The notes beneath the pieces are model-generated. The model did not search any database. It saw only the letters and a list, made by a program, of their open reading frames with translations, and had not been told where the DNA came from. Shown here piece by piece: positions 36,017-48,694 of a DNA stretch of 64,000 nucleotides (its first letter is position 1; every line of letters begins with the position of its first letter). The stretch covers positions 2,480,001-2,544,000 of the forward strand of contig JAEILZ010000005.1 in assembly GCA_018873225.1 (NCBI GenBank), written 5' to 3'. Position numbers and translations under genes: made by a program. The DNA is from [Phialemoniopsis] sp. UDSM-2020 (Eukaryota; Ascomycota; Sordariomycetes; Thyridiales; Thyridiaceae).

Positions 36017-39000
36017 ATGGGCAAACGAAAGCCGAGAGGCCCAGAAGGGGAGACCCCTAGAAAGCGCGTGCGCATCGTGCACGAGGCTCCTACTTTTGAG
36101 GAGATCCATGCTGCGCGACAGCTAAAGCAACTGCTCACCTTTGATCAGGACCTTGACAAAGCCAGACATGGTATTTGCGACCACCATGTCGAAACATTGA
36201 TTGCAAATGGGCTAATTCGGGACTATAGGACTCCAATCTCTCAAAGTATTCCTCGATACAATCAACGATGCTGCCTCCAAAGACTCCGACAAGCTCGACA
36301 TACTGAGAGACTTTCTCGATGCCTCGAGGCCTCGTGTCGACGATGGAAGTGAAGATGCTGTCTATCTTGCCGAGCTCATGGAGACCTGGAGCTTTGCGGC
36401 ACAGGTCAACAACGAGAACATCATCTCCGCTGTTCCTGTAGCTTTGGCTCTATTGCTCAAGATTGTTTCCCAGACCCTGGATCTGACCGCCCATGGGCTC
36501 GGTATCTGTCGGACCCTGCTACATAAAAGGCAGCAGGAACTTCTTGCCCGTAATCTGTCAGCAGATAAGAGCAAAGAATTCATCATATCTCCTACCTTGA
36601 GACTTCTACGCGAGGCCATCTCCTTCGATGGTGGTGTCATAGCGAAAGCGCTATTTCGTGCGAGAAGCTATACTTACAAGTCACTGGCTCGGAACATGAC
36701 CATCAAATTTCTCGGCGAAGGTTTAGAGGACGCAAAACGACCGTCGGCTAGGACGAATGCCATCCGTTTCTTTTTAAGCTCGCTCAGGTTCCTGCACGCC
36801 GAGGCCAAAGCAGAACTCCTGTCTCAAAAAGACTTGGTGACAGCCTTGACCAAGACACTCAAGGACGACCCGCCTTACCTCATCGTCGAGATGCTCGAAT
36901 GCCTGAAGAAGTCTGTCATGATGGACAAAAAGGTGCCGCGGGTCTCGAAATCGAGGATTTTGAATTCCACGACATTGGGTCGCATCTCTGGCCTTTACAG
37001 CTACCACCACCAAGTTCAGGAAGGAGACGGGATTGTGGGCATCGACGATATCGCACATTCATTCCTAGTATTCGCGTGCACAACTCCGAATGCAGGAGTA
37101 CTACGTGACCAGACCGGCTTCTACCCGAAAGGATTTGACTCTGATGAGGTTGCTCAGGACCTCGAGTTTTCATCAGGTGCGGGATTGGACAAGCTCGTAT
37201 GGATTAATCAAGCCACGGCGGATATCCCGGTGGAAAATGTAGCACTGTTCGACTTCATACAGAGCTTGCGGCCATGGTCAAACCCCAAGCAAAGTGAACT
37301 TGTTGTTTCAATATTCAGGGCCGCCCCCGAGATCGTGGCTGGCTATTTTCTCAACAAAAGATCCTTCACCTTCGAGCCGAAGCTCTCTGCAACCTGGATC
37401 GGATATGCGGCATTCCTTTTCAGCACCATACAGGTACCGATTCCTCAATTCTTCGGGAACCCATTGAAGTATGCACGAGTACCTCCGCCCACGTCAGTCC
37501 TGATTGACAACATCATCCCTCTTCCTCTTACACAGAAAGTACTCGCTCGATGCTTGAACCAAAAATCCAACCTCGTCTCTTTCTTTGCCACACGTCTTCT
37601 GGTCATCGCCCTCGAGAAGCTACGGAAAGCCCTGCAGCTCCACAAAGAAGCCATGGTTATGAACAGGACACTGTGGACTGCTTCCTCGAGAAGACTGGTA
37701 GACGAGTTCTGCCAGAGATGCCCACCCATGAAAGATGCGTTCAATGCATACAGATCTATACCGCAGACCGATTCGCTGCACCGCGAAGCTGCAAGTCGCC
37801 TGCTACGTCTTTACTATGAGGTCATCCCACAGGCTGCTTTCTTAGCGAAGGTCGAGGTTGCTCCGCTTCTGACAGCATGTCTCAAACAAGTCGAGGATAC
37901 CAGCGATTCAACCGAAGACCAAGCACTGAGCCTTCTTGAGCTGGAAAACCTCCTTGTTGTTGCTGGCCACTCACCAGGCATGAGGTGGTTCTCAAAATCC
38001 GACACACTTGTCTTTTCGCCATTCACATCACTCATGAAAGTATGCATTGAAACAGGCGAGTACACCAGCATGTCAAGTTTCGGGGTCTTGGATTTCGTGG
38101 CGCGCGAGCAACAGCTGGTCTGGCCCAATCCGGAGTACCTAGACCTGGCGCCGCTGATGGAGAGTCTGCGGCAGCTCAGAAAGTCCAAGACTGGCTCATT
38201 GGAACACATCTGGCCCTTCATTGAAAACTGCGCATGTCGGTGTGCTATGACGCCTATCAAATACTTGGAAATGGTCGGCAACTTCAAAAGCAGCCAAGCG
38301 GAGTCGGCACCGGTGGCGATCAGTCCGTTGTGGATGGCAATCGTTGAACAAGTGCCATTTCTGGCGACATCTGCAGACAAGGCCATCGCTGAGAGCATCG
38401 AACGATTTATCAACAGCTTTGCGGCAATTTCCAAATCTGCCGGGGAAGATGCTGATGTACTGGATAAAGTAATCAAGCAAATCTTCGAGTCGCTTCCTCT
38501 TGGAAGTAAGAAACGCCGATCAAAGAAGGACGAGAAAACATCCATGCGATTGGAAACCCGGAAGCTCCCCGGGAAGGCTGAGGAGGCCGACACCTCCAGC
38601 TCGACGGCGATGGCCCCGGGCAAAGCATTGGAAATGGACCAGGATACGTTGGAGGATATGCTCGCTGTCCCAGACTACACCGACTCCGATAATTCAGCAC
38701 TCTCGAAATGGAATAACAAAGACGCTGACGAATTAGTCGAGGAGGGATATGCGGCGTCACTCATCCGATTGCTCTCTTCCGAGCACACCAGCATCAGGAA
38801 AGAGGCGCAGATCAATGTGTTGAAGATGGCGGTCAAGGTTCAAGAGTCAACCTATGAGGAGAAAGAGCAAGTATGGCTACTTCTATCTGAACTGGCCGAG
38901 TCTTCGAAGGGATATGTGGATGAAAAGCCCCTCCCTAGTCACATTGTTGCCTTCGCGTGCGGCGCTCTCAAGGTTTTGAAGAACCCTCTGCACTGCCTCT

Positions 39001-39476
39001 ATGCCAAGGTCAACGCGTTTCTGACGGCAGGACCGACCTGGAGCCTTGACAAATTCCCTCTGGTTTACGACATTCTCCAAGAAGGCCCGTCCAATGACGA
39101 TGCGTACTACGCGGAGGTCAGCTGGCTGCTAGGGTATCTGCTGGAGGGGCTGCGAACGCCAGCCGACCTGGCGCTGGTGCATGGCAAGAGACTCTTTGAG
39201 CGGATACTGGCTCTCAGCGCCAATCCGTACGTGAGGCAGCCCCTGCGGATGCAGGTGTTGCGGATCGTCTATAGAGCGACGACGGTGCAGGGCGGCAGCG
39301 ACACCTTAGTGACAAGGTTTGGCCTCGTAAGTTGGCTCGAAGGCCAGATGGCAAGGTTCAGCGGCGAAGACGAGGCTAGAGTGTACAAGGCGCTTTTGAG
39401 AAGGGTTTGGGAGACATGCGACCAGGAGAGGATCAAGAAATGGAGCCAGGGGGGCATAGTTGCGCTGCTCGAGTGA
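36017..39476 (+). CDS. nucleolar pre-ribosomal protein Urb1/Npa1
   Basis: Two exons, 36017-36170 and 36229-39476, give 1133 residues. Urb1/Npa1 is a nucleolar factor of early 60S pre-ribosomes needed for 25S rRNA maturation and snoRNP binding. A basic start (MGKRKPRGP, then RKRVRI) looks like a nuclear/nucleolar signal. Residues roughly 50-400 match the Npa1 N-terminal helical domain (SFAAQVNNENIISAVPVALAL onward); the C-terminal 300 residues, including LLLSELAESSKGY and EVSWLLGYLLEGL, match the Urb1 C-terminal domain. A Lys/Arg-rich segment KKRRSKKDEK lies between them near residue 765. It is shorter than budding-yeast Urb1 (1764 residues), mainly by lacking middle sequence. The start is the first ATG and is followed by a conserved-looking basic segment. 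Confidence 0.9.
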
Positions 39477-40337
39477 AGCTCGTTGAGGTAAATGGTCAAT
39501 TATCAGTCAACCAGCAAAATAAATAATTATTGACAGTGATACAACACAACAATGACAGTTGCTAGTAGCCGTTGGTAGAATCTGAGCATCCTTTTGCCAT
39601 CATCTTCATTTATTTATCTTGAACACACCGACTACCTACTCCGTACGTCTGTCAGTGTTAACGCCGTCCACGTAGGTACCTAGTCCATGCACCTCTCTAG
39701 TAGCTACCTAGACTCCACTGTAAAATATGGCATGGTCCAATGCTGGCCAGGCTGAACCAATGCGAGACGAGCAGTTCCCACTTTTGGCCAAGTCGATGGA
39801 CTAGGTGAGCTCGAGCCTCATGGCGAGGCAAGCGAAACCTCCACTTTCGGTCCATCAGTCGCAGCATCGACCAACAAACCTGACTGCTGCCACAACCACC
39901 ACCTTACGACATACACACACACGCACCAGACATCAACCAACATCCCCATATCGCACGATAAATAAAAATCCCACAATCAGACACCCCCATTGAATCCTCC
40001 AATTTCTTCTCAAATCCCAATTACCTTTTAATCCCGCCCACCCTTCACAATTCGCCTAAGGCACAAGTTCCTTTCATTGGGTGCGAGTTGTGGCATCCAC
40101 TATTCACAAGCAACTTCATCCCCCTTCTACGACCTTCTCCCCCCAGATCGCAGCTACCCCTTCGGAGGATAGGCAACAGTAACGGCGCCGCCATCGCACA
40201 GCCTTCAGTCACTTAACACACACGCCCCTTCTTCCTCATATAGACGCCCGAGTCTCTCAATTTGTCGGCCTTTTCTTATGGTCCTTTGCGCCACTTGAGC
40301 CAACCCTCAACCTCCTGCCCAATCCTCCGCCGCAACC
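39477..40337. other. intergenic, urb1 3' region and promoter of the 4E-binding gene
   Basis: Contains a candidate AATAAA, a TACTCCGTA (39637-39645) and a TAGGTACCTA palindrome (39673-39682), then a long C/T- and CA-rich stretch (about 39890-40330) typical of fungal core promoters and leaders. Confidence 0.6.
39518..39523 (+). terminator. candidate poly(A) signal AATAAA of urb1
   Basis: AATAAA lies about 42 bases after the urb1 stop within an AT-rich stretch. Confidence 0.4.
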
Positions 40338-42832
40338 ATGTCACACCGGTACTCTGTAGAAGTTTTGCTTCTGCTAAAAGAATCGCCGCTTTGCACCAAA
40401 CCTCCAGGCCTCCCTCCTGCCGACGAGTGGATGGGGTAAGCCTCGCCATCCCTTTGTACTGTATTATTTCACCAGGCCAAGACTGACTCGAGCAGACCTC
40501 CTCTAGAAACCCTTCGCAACCAGACTAAACCCCCGACTGAGAGGGCCAAAACGTACGATGGCGCTCTTCTTGAGCAGACAAACAGGCGGCCGGGTCACAT
40601 GTCCCGGAACAGTGCCAGTACGGCTTTCCTTGCCTCATTGTCACCCTGTGTGACCCTCAGCGGTTCATGACTAACACACCTATCGCAGACCCGGAAGATA
40701 TCATCCTAGGACCACCCAAGACGAGCTTCAGCTCTTCGACTACAATCCGCAATAATAACAGGTTGGGCGGCGACACCGAGCGAGGCTTTCGTGATCAAGA
40801 CTCTGGCGACCGATTCGGTTTCCGCTCCCGAGGCAATGAGCCACCCGAGAATGCTGGAGAGCGCAGTGACCGTTTCCGCGATTCCCGGAATGCCAACTTC
40901 CGTCGACGAGGTGACGGTGATCAGGACAATGAAGGCTGGAGCACCGTCAAACCTCGAAAGAGCTTTGGCCATGAGGGGGCTGAGCGCTTCCATGGCCGTA
41001 TGGGAGGTGGCGGCGATCGCTTTAATAGAGACGATCGCCGTGTCCGCGATAAAGACGAGACCGATGCCAACAGAGAACGCCCAAGACGAAACTTCGACCG
41101 GGACAGCGAAGCGAACGACGGCGATGCCAGCAAGCGCAACGGCCTAGCAAGGGGAAGATCAGAGCCATGGTTCAAAGAGGGCAACGTTAACAACGCCTCC
41201 GAAGATCGGCCCTCGAACCAACGTGAGCGCATTGACAAGGCGAAGAGCTGGCGTGATCGCGATCCAGACGACCGACCCCAGAACAACTATCGGGATAGGC
41301 AGCAACACAACGAGAGAGGACAAGACCGGCGGTGGAACAGGGATCAGGACCAGCGAAATGAGCGCGAACCTGAGTGGTTTGACGAGCCCGCTGGAGAGAA
41401 GCAAGGTGGCCATACAGAGGAAGACTTCAAGAAGTTCATGGAAAGCATGAAGGCGAGGAATGCGCCCAAAACAGAGGACCATGGTGTGACCGAGTCCTTT
41501 TCCAATCCGGGCCGGCCACAGGTCGAGTCGGCACCTGCTCTTGAAGCTGGACCAGACCGCTTCTTTGAGCAGTTTGCTTCATCAAGCGGCCTTGAGGACA
41601 GCACCCCCGGAGGTGATGTCCAAAAAGATGGTGCCAAAACCAAAGCTGCTAAATCATCGAGATTCACATCTTTCTTCAGTTCTCAAGAGGAAACCCGCAG
41701 ACCGGCCGAACCTCCCGCTCCGGTGGCTGTGGCACCTCCTCCCAACGCTGGTCTGAACGGCCTACTCGCCGCTGCAGCGTCATCAAATTCGGCAGAGAAG
41801 GAGGCATTCCAAGTATTGCTTCAAAAGCTTCAAAAGCAGACTCTCCAGAGCGCGACTCCACCGAGCGCGACCCCTTTCGCCGAACCCCCACCACAGCCCC
41901 TTCCCACTGCCCAGGAAAGCCGTCAGAAGAGTAACGTCACCTCGCCAGAGCCCTATCAACAGTATGGTGAGAGGCGGGATGACCCGCGTGGACGTAATTC
42001 TCAACCAGCCTTTCCCGACCTCGCCGCCCGTGGCCCGATGCCCCCTCCACCGCCCCAGCCCATGTCGGCACGTCATCCTGAGCAGATGCTTCAGGAACTC
42101 ATTGGGCAACGCCAGCATGCACCCAGCCAAGGCAGCGGCCGTTCTGATCACAACGCGTCAAGCTCACAGACTGAGTTCCTGATGAAGTTGATGCAGAGTC
42201 ACCGTGCAGCGCCTGCAGCCCCACGGACTGAAGAGCTGCTTATGAGGATGCCTCAGCCACAGAAACAAGTGCATGTCCCAAACCTCGCTGATCGCGAGAG
42301 CGACGTTGATTACCAGCGAGAGCGCCCCATGCCGCGGCAGATGCGGTCCCAAGGCCCTCCTGGTCTGCTTGAGGAGCAGTTCTCGCGTTCCGAGAACCTA
42401 GATAGCCGTCCTCAGCCCACACAGATCCTTCAGCGCCCTCCCCCTCCGGGCCTGGACCACCAACAGATCCATCAGAACTTCGGCCCCGGTGGCGGTCAGC
42501 TGCCACCACCCCAGAGGGGACCTATGATTCCACCACCAGGCCTGGCTGGCAATCGACCCATGCCTGGCATGTTCCCTCCGAACTTCCCCCCGGGTGCCTT
42601 CCCTGGCCCTCCAGAAGGCATGGCTGGTCCGCCTCCGCGCAACATGCAGCCGCCTCCAGGCTTCTTCGGCGGTCTCCCCCCTCCTGGTCACCCCGGCCCT
42701 CCTGGTCCCCCAGGTTTCATGCCTCCTCCCGGCATGGGAGGCTTCCCTGGTGGCCCTGAAGGCGTCCCCTTCCCCTTTGGTGGTCGCGGAATGCCTCCTC
42801 CGGGAGCGGATGCTGCTTTTCGCAGGCAGTAG
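40338..42832 (+). CDS. eIF4E-binding protein, 4E-T-like
   Basis: Three exons, 40338-40435, 40496-40617 and 40689-42832, give 787 residues. The first exon encodes MSHRYSVEVLLLLKESPL; YSVEVLL fits the eIF4E-binding consensus Tyr-x4-Leu-hydrophobic and the following LKESP resembles the metazoan 4E-T site (LLDIKELP). Splicing joins this to the conserved-looking NPEDIILGPPKTSF. The middle is rich in Arg, Asp and Asn with GWSTVKPRKSFG; the last 200 residues are Pro, Gly and Met-rich. By analogy it would bind cap-binding eIF4E and repress or relocate mRNAs in cytoplasmic granules. The main exon alone could be misread as starting at 40667, which would lose the binding motif. Family assignment rests on motif and layout, so the name is moderately sure. 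Confidence 0.8.
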
Positions 42833-43755
42833 AAAATAATCCCATGGGCATGCTTCCTGCCTTGTCGTTGTCGCCCTATGTCATCCTTGCGTCTCTCAAC
42901 AAGGAAGTGTAATTGTCTTTTTATTTGTCGAGACCCAATGTCTATTTTGGACCATGTATAATCCCGCACTATCAAAGGCTCTAGGACAAACTCAACGATC
43001 CTTTGATGTGGATTTCGCAATGTCTCTGTCATCAGGAGAATATTGCGACTCGGGTGATGTTACTCACGGACCAAAGCAAGGCAACCCCGCCATACAGAGT
43101 GAAGCAGGGAGGCCAGCTCGAAGACGAGCGACACGACGTTTTTCTTTTCGTTTTCCTGTACCACTTTTGGGACCTCATGCCGCGGGACAGGGGAGGGCTT
43201 GAGAGTCTGACGGGAACGCCTTGCCGACGCGACACTGGGCCGGGTCATGAATACAACACGCCATATGGATTTATCATGAAAACGCTACAGCTGTCGTCTG
43301 TGATGAGCCTTGGCAGTTTTGGTAGCCAAGTCAATACATAGGGAAGGGAAGAAGCAGGGGAGAATGAAAACTCGAACGGCTACGGCCACTCACTATTTGC
43401 TGTGTGCTCTTTGTGTTTTTGTGAATCAAGACCGGATTACTCCTGACCCGCGTGCATGTGCTATATGGTCCACGAAACGAAGTCACGGGTTTTATTTATA
43501 TCCAACCCTTCAAGTTCAAAACGCCAGTAAGATTCAAAAGAGGCCACCGTAGAACGCCTTGCTCGAATGCCCAATTAGCCCAGGTAGACGCAGCAGCAGC
43601 AACAAGAGTATACCTAACCAACAGGAGCTATATACATGCACCGCAGCTGCGAGCAAGAGAGGGTAGGTACTTAAGGGAAAGTTCAGGAGTACAAGACCCT
43701 TCGCAGTGTACGCTTTTGCCTTGGTATCGACCCCAAAACACACAACGTCCGGTTT
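42833..43755. other. convergent 3' regions of the 4E-binding gene and sec1
   Basis: Both genes end here. Short open frames overlap on both strands and resemble no family. Confidence 0.6.
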
Positions 43756-46185
43756 CTATTTCTTCAACCCAAAGATGTTGCGCTTCTTCTTGTCCTTCTC
43801 CGTCTTGTGTAGTTTGCCGTCGCCGTGGGCCGGAGGCGGTGGACGCGAGCCCCCACCGCCGCCATTTAGCGACATATTGCCCATTTGCGCCGTGGGAGGA
43901 GCGGCACCGCCCGGTCTTGGCCCGCTGGGGATGCCGCCTCCGGCCCCGGGCGGGGCGGGGCCTCTCGGCATGCGTTGCTGAGATGCGCTTGGGGGCAAGC
44001 CGCCGCCCGGGCCTGCCGGCGGGACCATGGGCTGCGGCGGCCGCTCCCGTTCAAACAGGTGCGCCGGAGCCTTGGGCTTGGGCCGCTCCATGGGCAGGTC
44101 GAGCCGGCGCTTATCGACTGACAGATCCCCGAGCTGCCGCACAAACAAGGCAGGGCTGAGCATGTGGCTGGTGGCGAGGAAGATGTCGCGAGTATGGCGG
44201 GCAGATGCCTCGTAGCAGGCGCGGGACTCGGAGTACGTAGCGCCGCCGGCCATGAAAACGATGACGCGCTGCCTGTTTTCGACAACGCGCCGGCCCGCGC
44301 CGGCCCAGCTGGGCTTGGCGGCACGTAGAGACGCCTGGCCTGCGAGCATGGCGTCCTCGTTGGGGTCCAGGGGCGGCTTCACGTAGGGGAAGACAGTCTG
44401 GTCGAGGGTGCCACGGCAAAGATGGTCCAGCATTTGCTTCACCGCCGTTTCAAAGCGAGACAGAGCATAGTCCTCGCTCTGAGATGCCGCCTTCGTGTCA
44501 ATGGGGAAAAGGGCTGGCTGGCTGGGTCGTTGTTCCTTGAGGCCACGGTGAATGCGGCCTCCGAGTAATTCGAGATTTGATATTACTTCACCGTTTTGCG
44601 GAGGTAGAGACGAGTGCGCCAGTAGCCTGTTGACATCTTCGGGGATGACTCCTTCTCGGTATAGAATGTATAGCATAATCAGGCGTAGCCTATCGCTCGG
44701 GATGATCGCCTCATCGTCCAAAAGCCGAACTACTTGATCCAGCACATTCTTCGGTTTCCGATAATCCTCATCCAGCCCAGTCACAAGAGTTTGTTCCACA
44801 GAGGCGACATCCGGAAGCTTCCTCTGCTCAAAGGCGTTCATGCACTCCTGGGCCATACTAAGGTGCAATGAATAAGCCTCCTTCATCTCTTGGAACTGCG
44901 GCAGGCCTGCCAACATGTCTTTGATGGCGTTGAGGCTAGTAGTGTCGGGGTTGTCGTTTGAAAAATGAGGGTTCTTCTCGATGAACTTGCGAAAGTCTTC
45001 CATCAGCTTGTCAATGGTGTCCTTCATGTGCCGATGTCGATTGTCGACCCAGACCGAATCCTTCTCGTGTAGCTCCATATCCTTTTCCTCGGCGTTGACG
45101 GCGCCTTCGTTGATTTTCATATGGAAGCTAACCTTGTCGCCTTCTTTAATAGGTAACAGATCGTGCGCCATGGCCTGATACGTGAATTCATGCACCAGCG
45201 GGGCCATTATATCCATCGAACGATCGGCAATGATCAGAACCCCCGGCGGTCTTGTAGAAGGCGGCGGGAAGTTCTTGTTGTACTGAGCGTATTGATCGAG
45301 CTCTTCCTGCACAAAGCGAGCCAGATGGGAACATAGTACGCTTGCCTCGTGGGTTGGGTTGGAAGGTCGGTAATACCGAACCTTAGGATACTCGCCGAGC
45401 GATACACATAAATCAGTGATCTATAGCCATGTCAGCCTGGATAGAAGGGATGTCAGGGTACGAAGGGAAAGCCAGACCTTCTGGGCCAGTATCTGCATGT
45501 GCTTAGCGACCAGGTTATTACACGCGGGATGATAAAGGATGGGAAAACTCCAGGGGTCTCTGAATGTGATGACGTGGGATTCTCGAGGGAAGAAATCAAC
45601 AGATAGAGTCTCAAAGCCAGCTATCTGCTGGCGGGCTGTCGGTACAGCATCAATTTTCCTACGAATTGAGGGCTCGAGGATGGCGGTCCACACCAAGTAG
45701 GCGCTTTTATATTTCCGTCGGTCGAGATCGGCAACGAGGCAGTCGACAACGTGCGGTTGGGGGGAGAGAACATAGATGGCGTCCATAGTTGGATTCATCT
45801 CTCGCCTGTCTTCGATACGCTCGATGTCTGCGCAATCTTCAGCATGCGTTGTATGGGTGCGGTAGCCGAGTCTATGGAGCACATACTGGCGATGTTTTGG
45901 TTGAGCAGCTCATCCTCTTTAAGGACATTGTCGAGGATCTTCTTAGCTGCCTCATCCACAACGAGAACCTTCCACTACACACGAGTTGGTCGGATGTCAG
46001 TCTATATTTGTCTCAGGCGTGCATCGAGAGTTGCGAAAGAGGGGAGCTCACGTCATTGTGGGCAATGTTCTTGATCGTGTCGAGTATCACTGTGACACCG
46101 CGAGTTGTAACGTTAGTCCCGGGCTCCGAGATAAAGACCAGGCGGACACACCATCGTGTTGTTCTTGTATAATTGAAACACCCAT
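43756..46185 (-). CDS. sec1: Sec1/Munc18 family exocytosis protein Sec1
   Basis: Five exons: 46185-46152, 46089-46052, 45974-45887, 45827-45478 and 45420-43756, giving 724 residues. Sec1 clasps the plasma-membrane SNARE complex and promotes vesicle fusion at growing tips. Once spliced, the N-terminus reads MGVSIIQEQHDVILDTIKN followed by WKVLVVDEAAKKILDNVL, the typical SM-protein start. Later conserved segments are IERIEDRREMNPTMDAIYVL, SVDFFPRESHVITF, ADRSMDIMAPLVHEFTYQAM and VFMAGGATYSESRACYE. The last 115 residues form a Pro/Gly-rich tail ending in a basic stretch with NIFGLKK. The first two exons are only 34 and 38 bases and every junction keeps frame. No other family fits. Confidence 0.96.
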
Positions 46186-46792
46186 ATTGGTAAAGCGTAT
46201 GGCCAACCGCTCGGGAACGAGCGGCGGTCGCGACGATAGTCCTAGGGTGGGGGAAGCTCTTCACGGCCTGGGAGCGCTTGGCGCAATGACGTCGGGAAAG
46301 CGAGCGAGAGCTGCTGCCAGTCGACGATCGGATGCGACGAGACAGGACGGTGATAAGTGCGGGAGTTGCGCAACAGAGACCGCATGTGTATGCCTCAATC
46401 CGGTGCTGCAGAATTGAAGGGATGACGGTGAGGATTGAATGGTGGGAAACCAATGCGGCCTTGTCTCGACTGCAGTGCTCGAGGGTCTTGGCGGCGGGGC
46501 AAGCTGGCTTGAGCGTATGCCTGAAATGGAGCTGTTTCATCATCAACCTGCAACCGCGGGGCCCGTATCACAGCCTCCAGGGCTGGGCATCTCTCCCACA
46601 GGTACCTACGGCACACTAAAGCTTAGTGTGCTCCGGGTGTCAGATGCCATTGTTGAGAACCTTATCGGGCTGGATCCACCGATGTCTGGTAGTGCCGGAT
46701 GCGCCCCGGCGCTGTATCGCGAAAGGGGTGTTGCACATACATGCATCCTTAGTACATTGGTGGTTTATAATTATGGGTTTCCTTTTTCATGT
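46186..46792. other. intergenic, sec1 promoter and rib7 3' region
   Basis: Both neighbours run leftward. A minus-strand open frame crosses this space into sec1 exon 2 but has no recognisable domain before it. No regulatory site identified. Confidence 0.5.
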
Positions 46793-47611
46793 CTACCTTT
46801 GAATCTTTCCGCAAAGCACGACATCTTCCCCAAGCTGATGCCAGCTTGCTCCTGCGAGCCGCACTGCTGCCTGTGGTTGGCCGTGTGCATTATATGACCG
46901 ATTAGGCGAGACGACCACCCCGCCTTGTCCCAACCAGGTCGGGGCAATGGTAACAATGACCGAGTCTACAAGCTCACTGTTGGCCACATCGAGCAGCGAA
47001 TTGATAATTTGCCCTCCACCCTCGACCATCACACTCTGCAAACCTTCTCGCTGTATCGCCGCCAGGACTTCTTCCCAGCGGAAGCGGGCGCCAGAGTGGT
47101 CACCAGACGGGCTTCCCTCTATGAAAATGTACTTTCCGCCATGTCGCTCAAGCAGCTGACTCCTTGTCGAAGGCGGTTGTTGCACCGAGGTCACGATATA
47201 AGGGGCCAAGCCTAGGCCTTGTCTGACTAACTGCAGCACCTTACTGTCCTCGTGAAAGTCCCACCGCCCCTGGGGGTCAATGACAATGGGCCGGGGCTGC
47301 TGGTCTAAACCCCGAGCCGATTCGAGCCGGCAATTCAGGCCAGGATCGTCAGCAACCGCAGTGCCTACGCCAACGAGGATGGCGTCGTGCCGACTGCGGA
47401 GGAAGTGCGTCATGGCTTTTGACTCGGGACCTGAGAGGATGGTGCGAGTGCCCGGTGCTAGCGCGAGCGAGGAGTCTAATGAAGTCGCAAAGGTGAGAGT
47501 GACGAAGGGCCGCGATGGATGTGGCGGAGCGAGAGTATGTGGTGCCCGGGGTGGCAGGTGAGACTCAAGCTTGGCGGCTTCGGCCTCCGGGAATTGCAGA
47601 GATTCGGCCAT
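46793..47611 (-). CDS. rib7: 2,5-diamino-6-ribosylamino-pyrimidinone 5'-phosphate reductase (riboflavin synthesis)
   Basis: A single exon of 272 residues. The enzyme performs the NADPH-dependent reduction of the ribosyl side chain in the second step of fungal riboflavin synthesis. It has the RibD C-terminal/DHFR-like fold: PFVTLTFATSLDSSLAL at the start, ILVGVGTAVADDPGLNCR in the middle, and VMVEGGGQIINSLL near the nucleotide site, ending with the conserved DVVLCGKI. The start MAESLQFPEAEAAKL was chosen because fungal Rib7 proteins begin just before such a segment; an in-frame ATG 23 codons upstream (47680) is possible. It is divergent from the CYSTM gene with a 1.1-kb space between. Length fits the family (about 240-280). 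Confidence 0.93.
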   Translation of the reverse strand: MAESLQFPEAEAAKLESHLPPRAPHTLAPPHPSRPFVTLTFATSLDSSLALAPGTRTILSGPESKAMTHFLRSRHDAILVGVGTAVADDPGLNCRLESARGLDQQPRPIVIDPQGRWDFHEDSKVLQLVRQGLGLAPYIVTSVQQPPSTRSQLLERHGGKYIFIEGSPSGDHSGARFRWEEVLAAIQREGLQSVMVEGGGQIINSLLDVANSELVDSVIVTIAPTWLGQGGVVVSPNRSYNAHGQPQAAVRLAGASWHQLGEDVVLCGKIQR

Positions 47612-48694
47612 GGTCCCGGGAGCAAGCACGATGACAGACCGGGGCTGGAGTAAAGTGATTTGCAAATGCTCGGACAGCAAATATGGCCTTCAAGAAGCCT
47701 TGCACCTTCGCGATGCCTTAGTTTGACTTGGGGTAGATCGATGGTACCGGATTCCAGCTCGGCTGACGTTGAGGCGGACAGATGTCAAGCCCGGGGCTTA
47801 TTAGAGGACGGCGGGGAACGACCCGGCCGTTGGTCCAGGATGTCAGCTCCGACCAAAACCCACCAAGAGACAATGAGAGGTCATTGATTTAATGTTAGTG
47901 GTGATCCCTGAAAGGATCCCTGAATCCCGCAGACCGTGCACAGCCCGGCCAATCAGTGTGTCGAGGGGTGCATGCGAGAAGGCGCGCTAGGCCTTTCGAG
48001 AAGGACGATGCCGGTGGCGCAGCCCTCCAAAGAGGGAACACGCAAGCTCAAAGTCGGGGGTGCCACTGTCCACGGTGCTCCAAGACCACGGCCGTGGCGT
48101 TGGGAATCCCCCCTCTGGAGATGCGGCCACAGGTGCGTGCGTGTGACCTGACACAGATACAGTTTCCTCTTGGCCTCTCCTCGCTTTTAAGTTCTCTTCC
48201 TCGACTACAATCTCTAATTCTTCATTTCTCTTTCATTCGCCTCAAATTTCACATTCGACAATTCTCTAGTCGCTCTCCCTTCGCTCAGCGATCCGGAGCT
48301 TCTTGCAGCGCCGAGAGGCACCCCCGTCAGGCGGTATTAATAGCTTCAAACCTTCCACGCCACTACCCAACAGCCAAGACAAAGGACGAAAAATAAACTC
48401 CGCCACCGGTCGCAAAGGGACCAGGAACACTTCCTCGTAATCCCCCACCATAAGCGCCGCCGAGTCAGCCGGCTGATCATCATCTACGACGTCCTACTCA
48501 TCTAATTGAGCTTCTCTCCATCTTCCTTCCCTACATATCCTCTTCGACCTTCAAGAGCCCCGATCTACGCACGCGCTGTCTGTCGTCGCAACATACCAGC
48601 ACCCTTCGCTAGCACGGTTGGACTCCGACTCGTATCCAAAACTTCACTCCCATCAACTTCCGAACCCGTCTCGCTCGGGTCATCGCCCCTCGCA
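47612..48694. other. divergent promoter between rib7 and the CYSTM gene
   Basis: About 1.1 kb. The 500 bases next to the CYSTM start are pyrimidine-rich (about 48160-48690), as in strongly transcribed fungal leaders. The open frame reaching back to 48506 begins with TTG, not ATG. No other gene is seen. Confidence 0.6.

Noticed and set aside
40667..40688. ATG at 40667 as start of the 4E-binding gene
   Set aside because: It lies in the intron that ends TATCGCAG at 40688, and upstream exons join in frame and add a conserved-type motif.
43452..44159. 235-codon plus-strand frame
   Set aside because: It overlaps the Pro/Gly-rich end of sec1 on the opposite strand and its own 3' flank; Arg/Ala/Pro-rich shadow frame.
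46013..46546. 177-codon minus-strand frame upstream of sec1
   Set aside because: Only the part from VTVILDTIKNIAHND belongs to Sec1 (exon 2). The rest has no domain, and the conserved MGVSIIQEQHD is in another frame joined by an intron.
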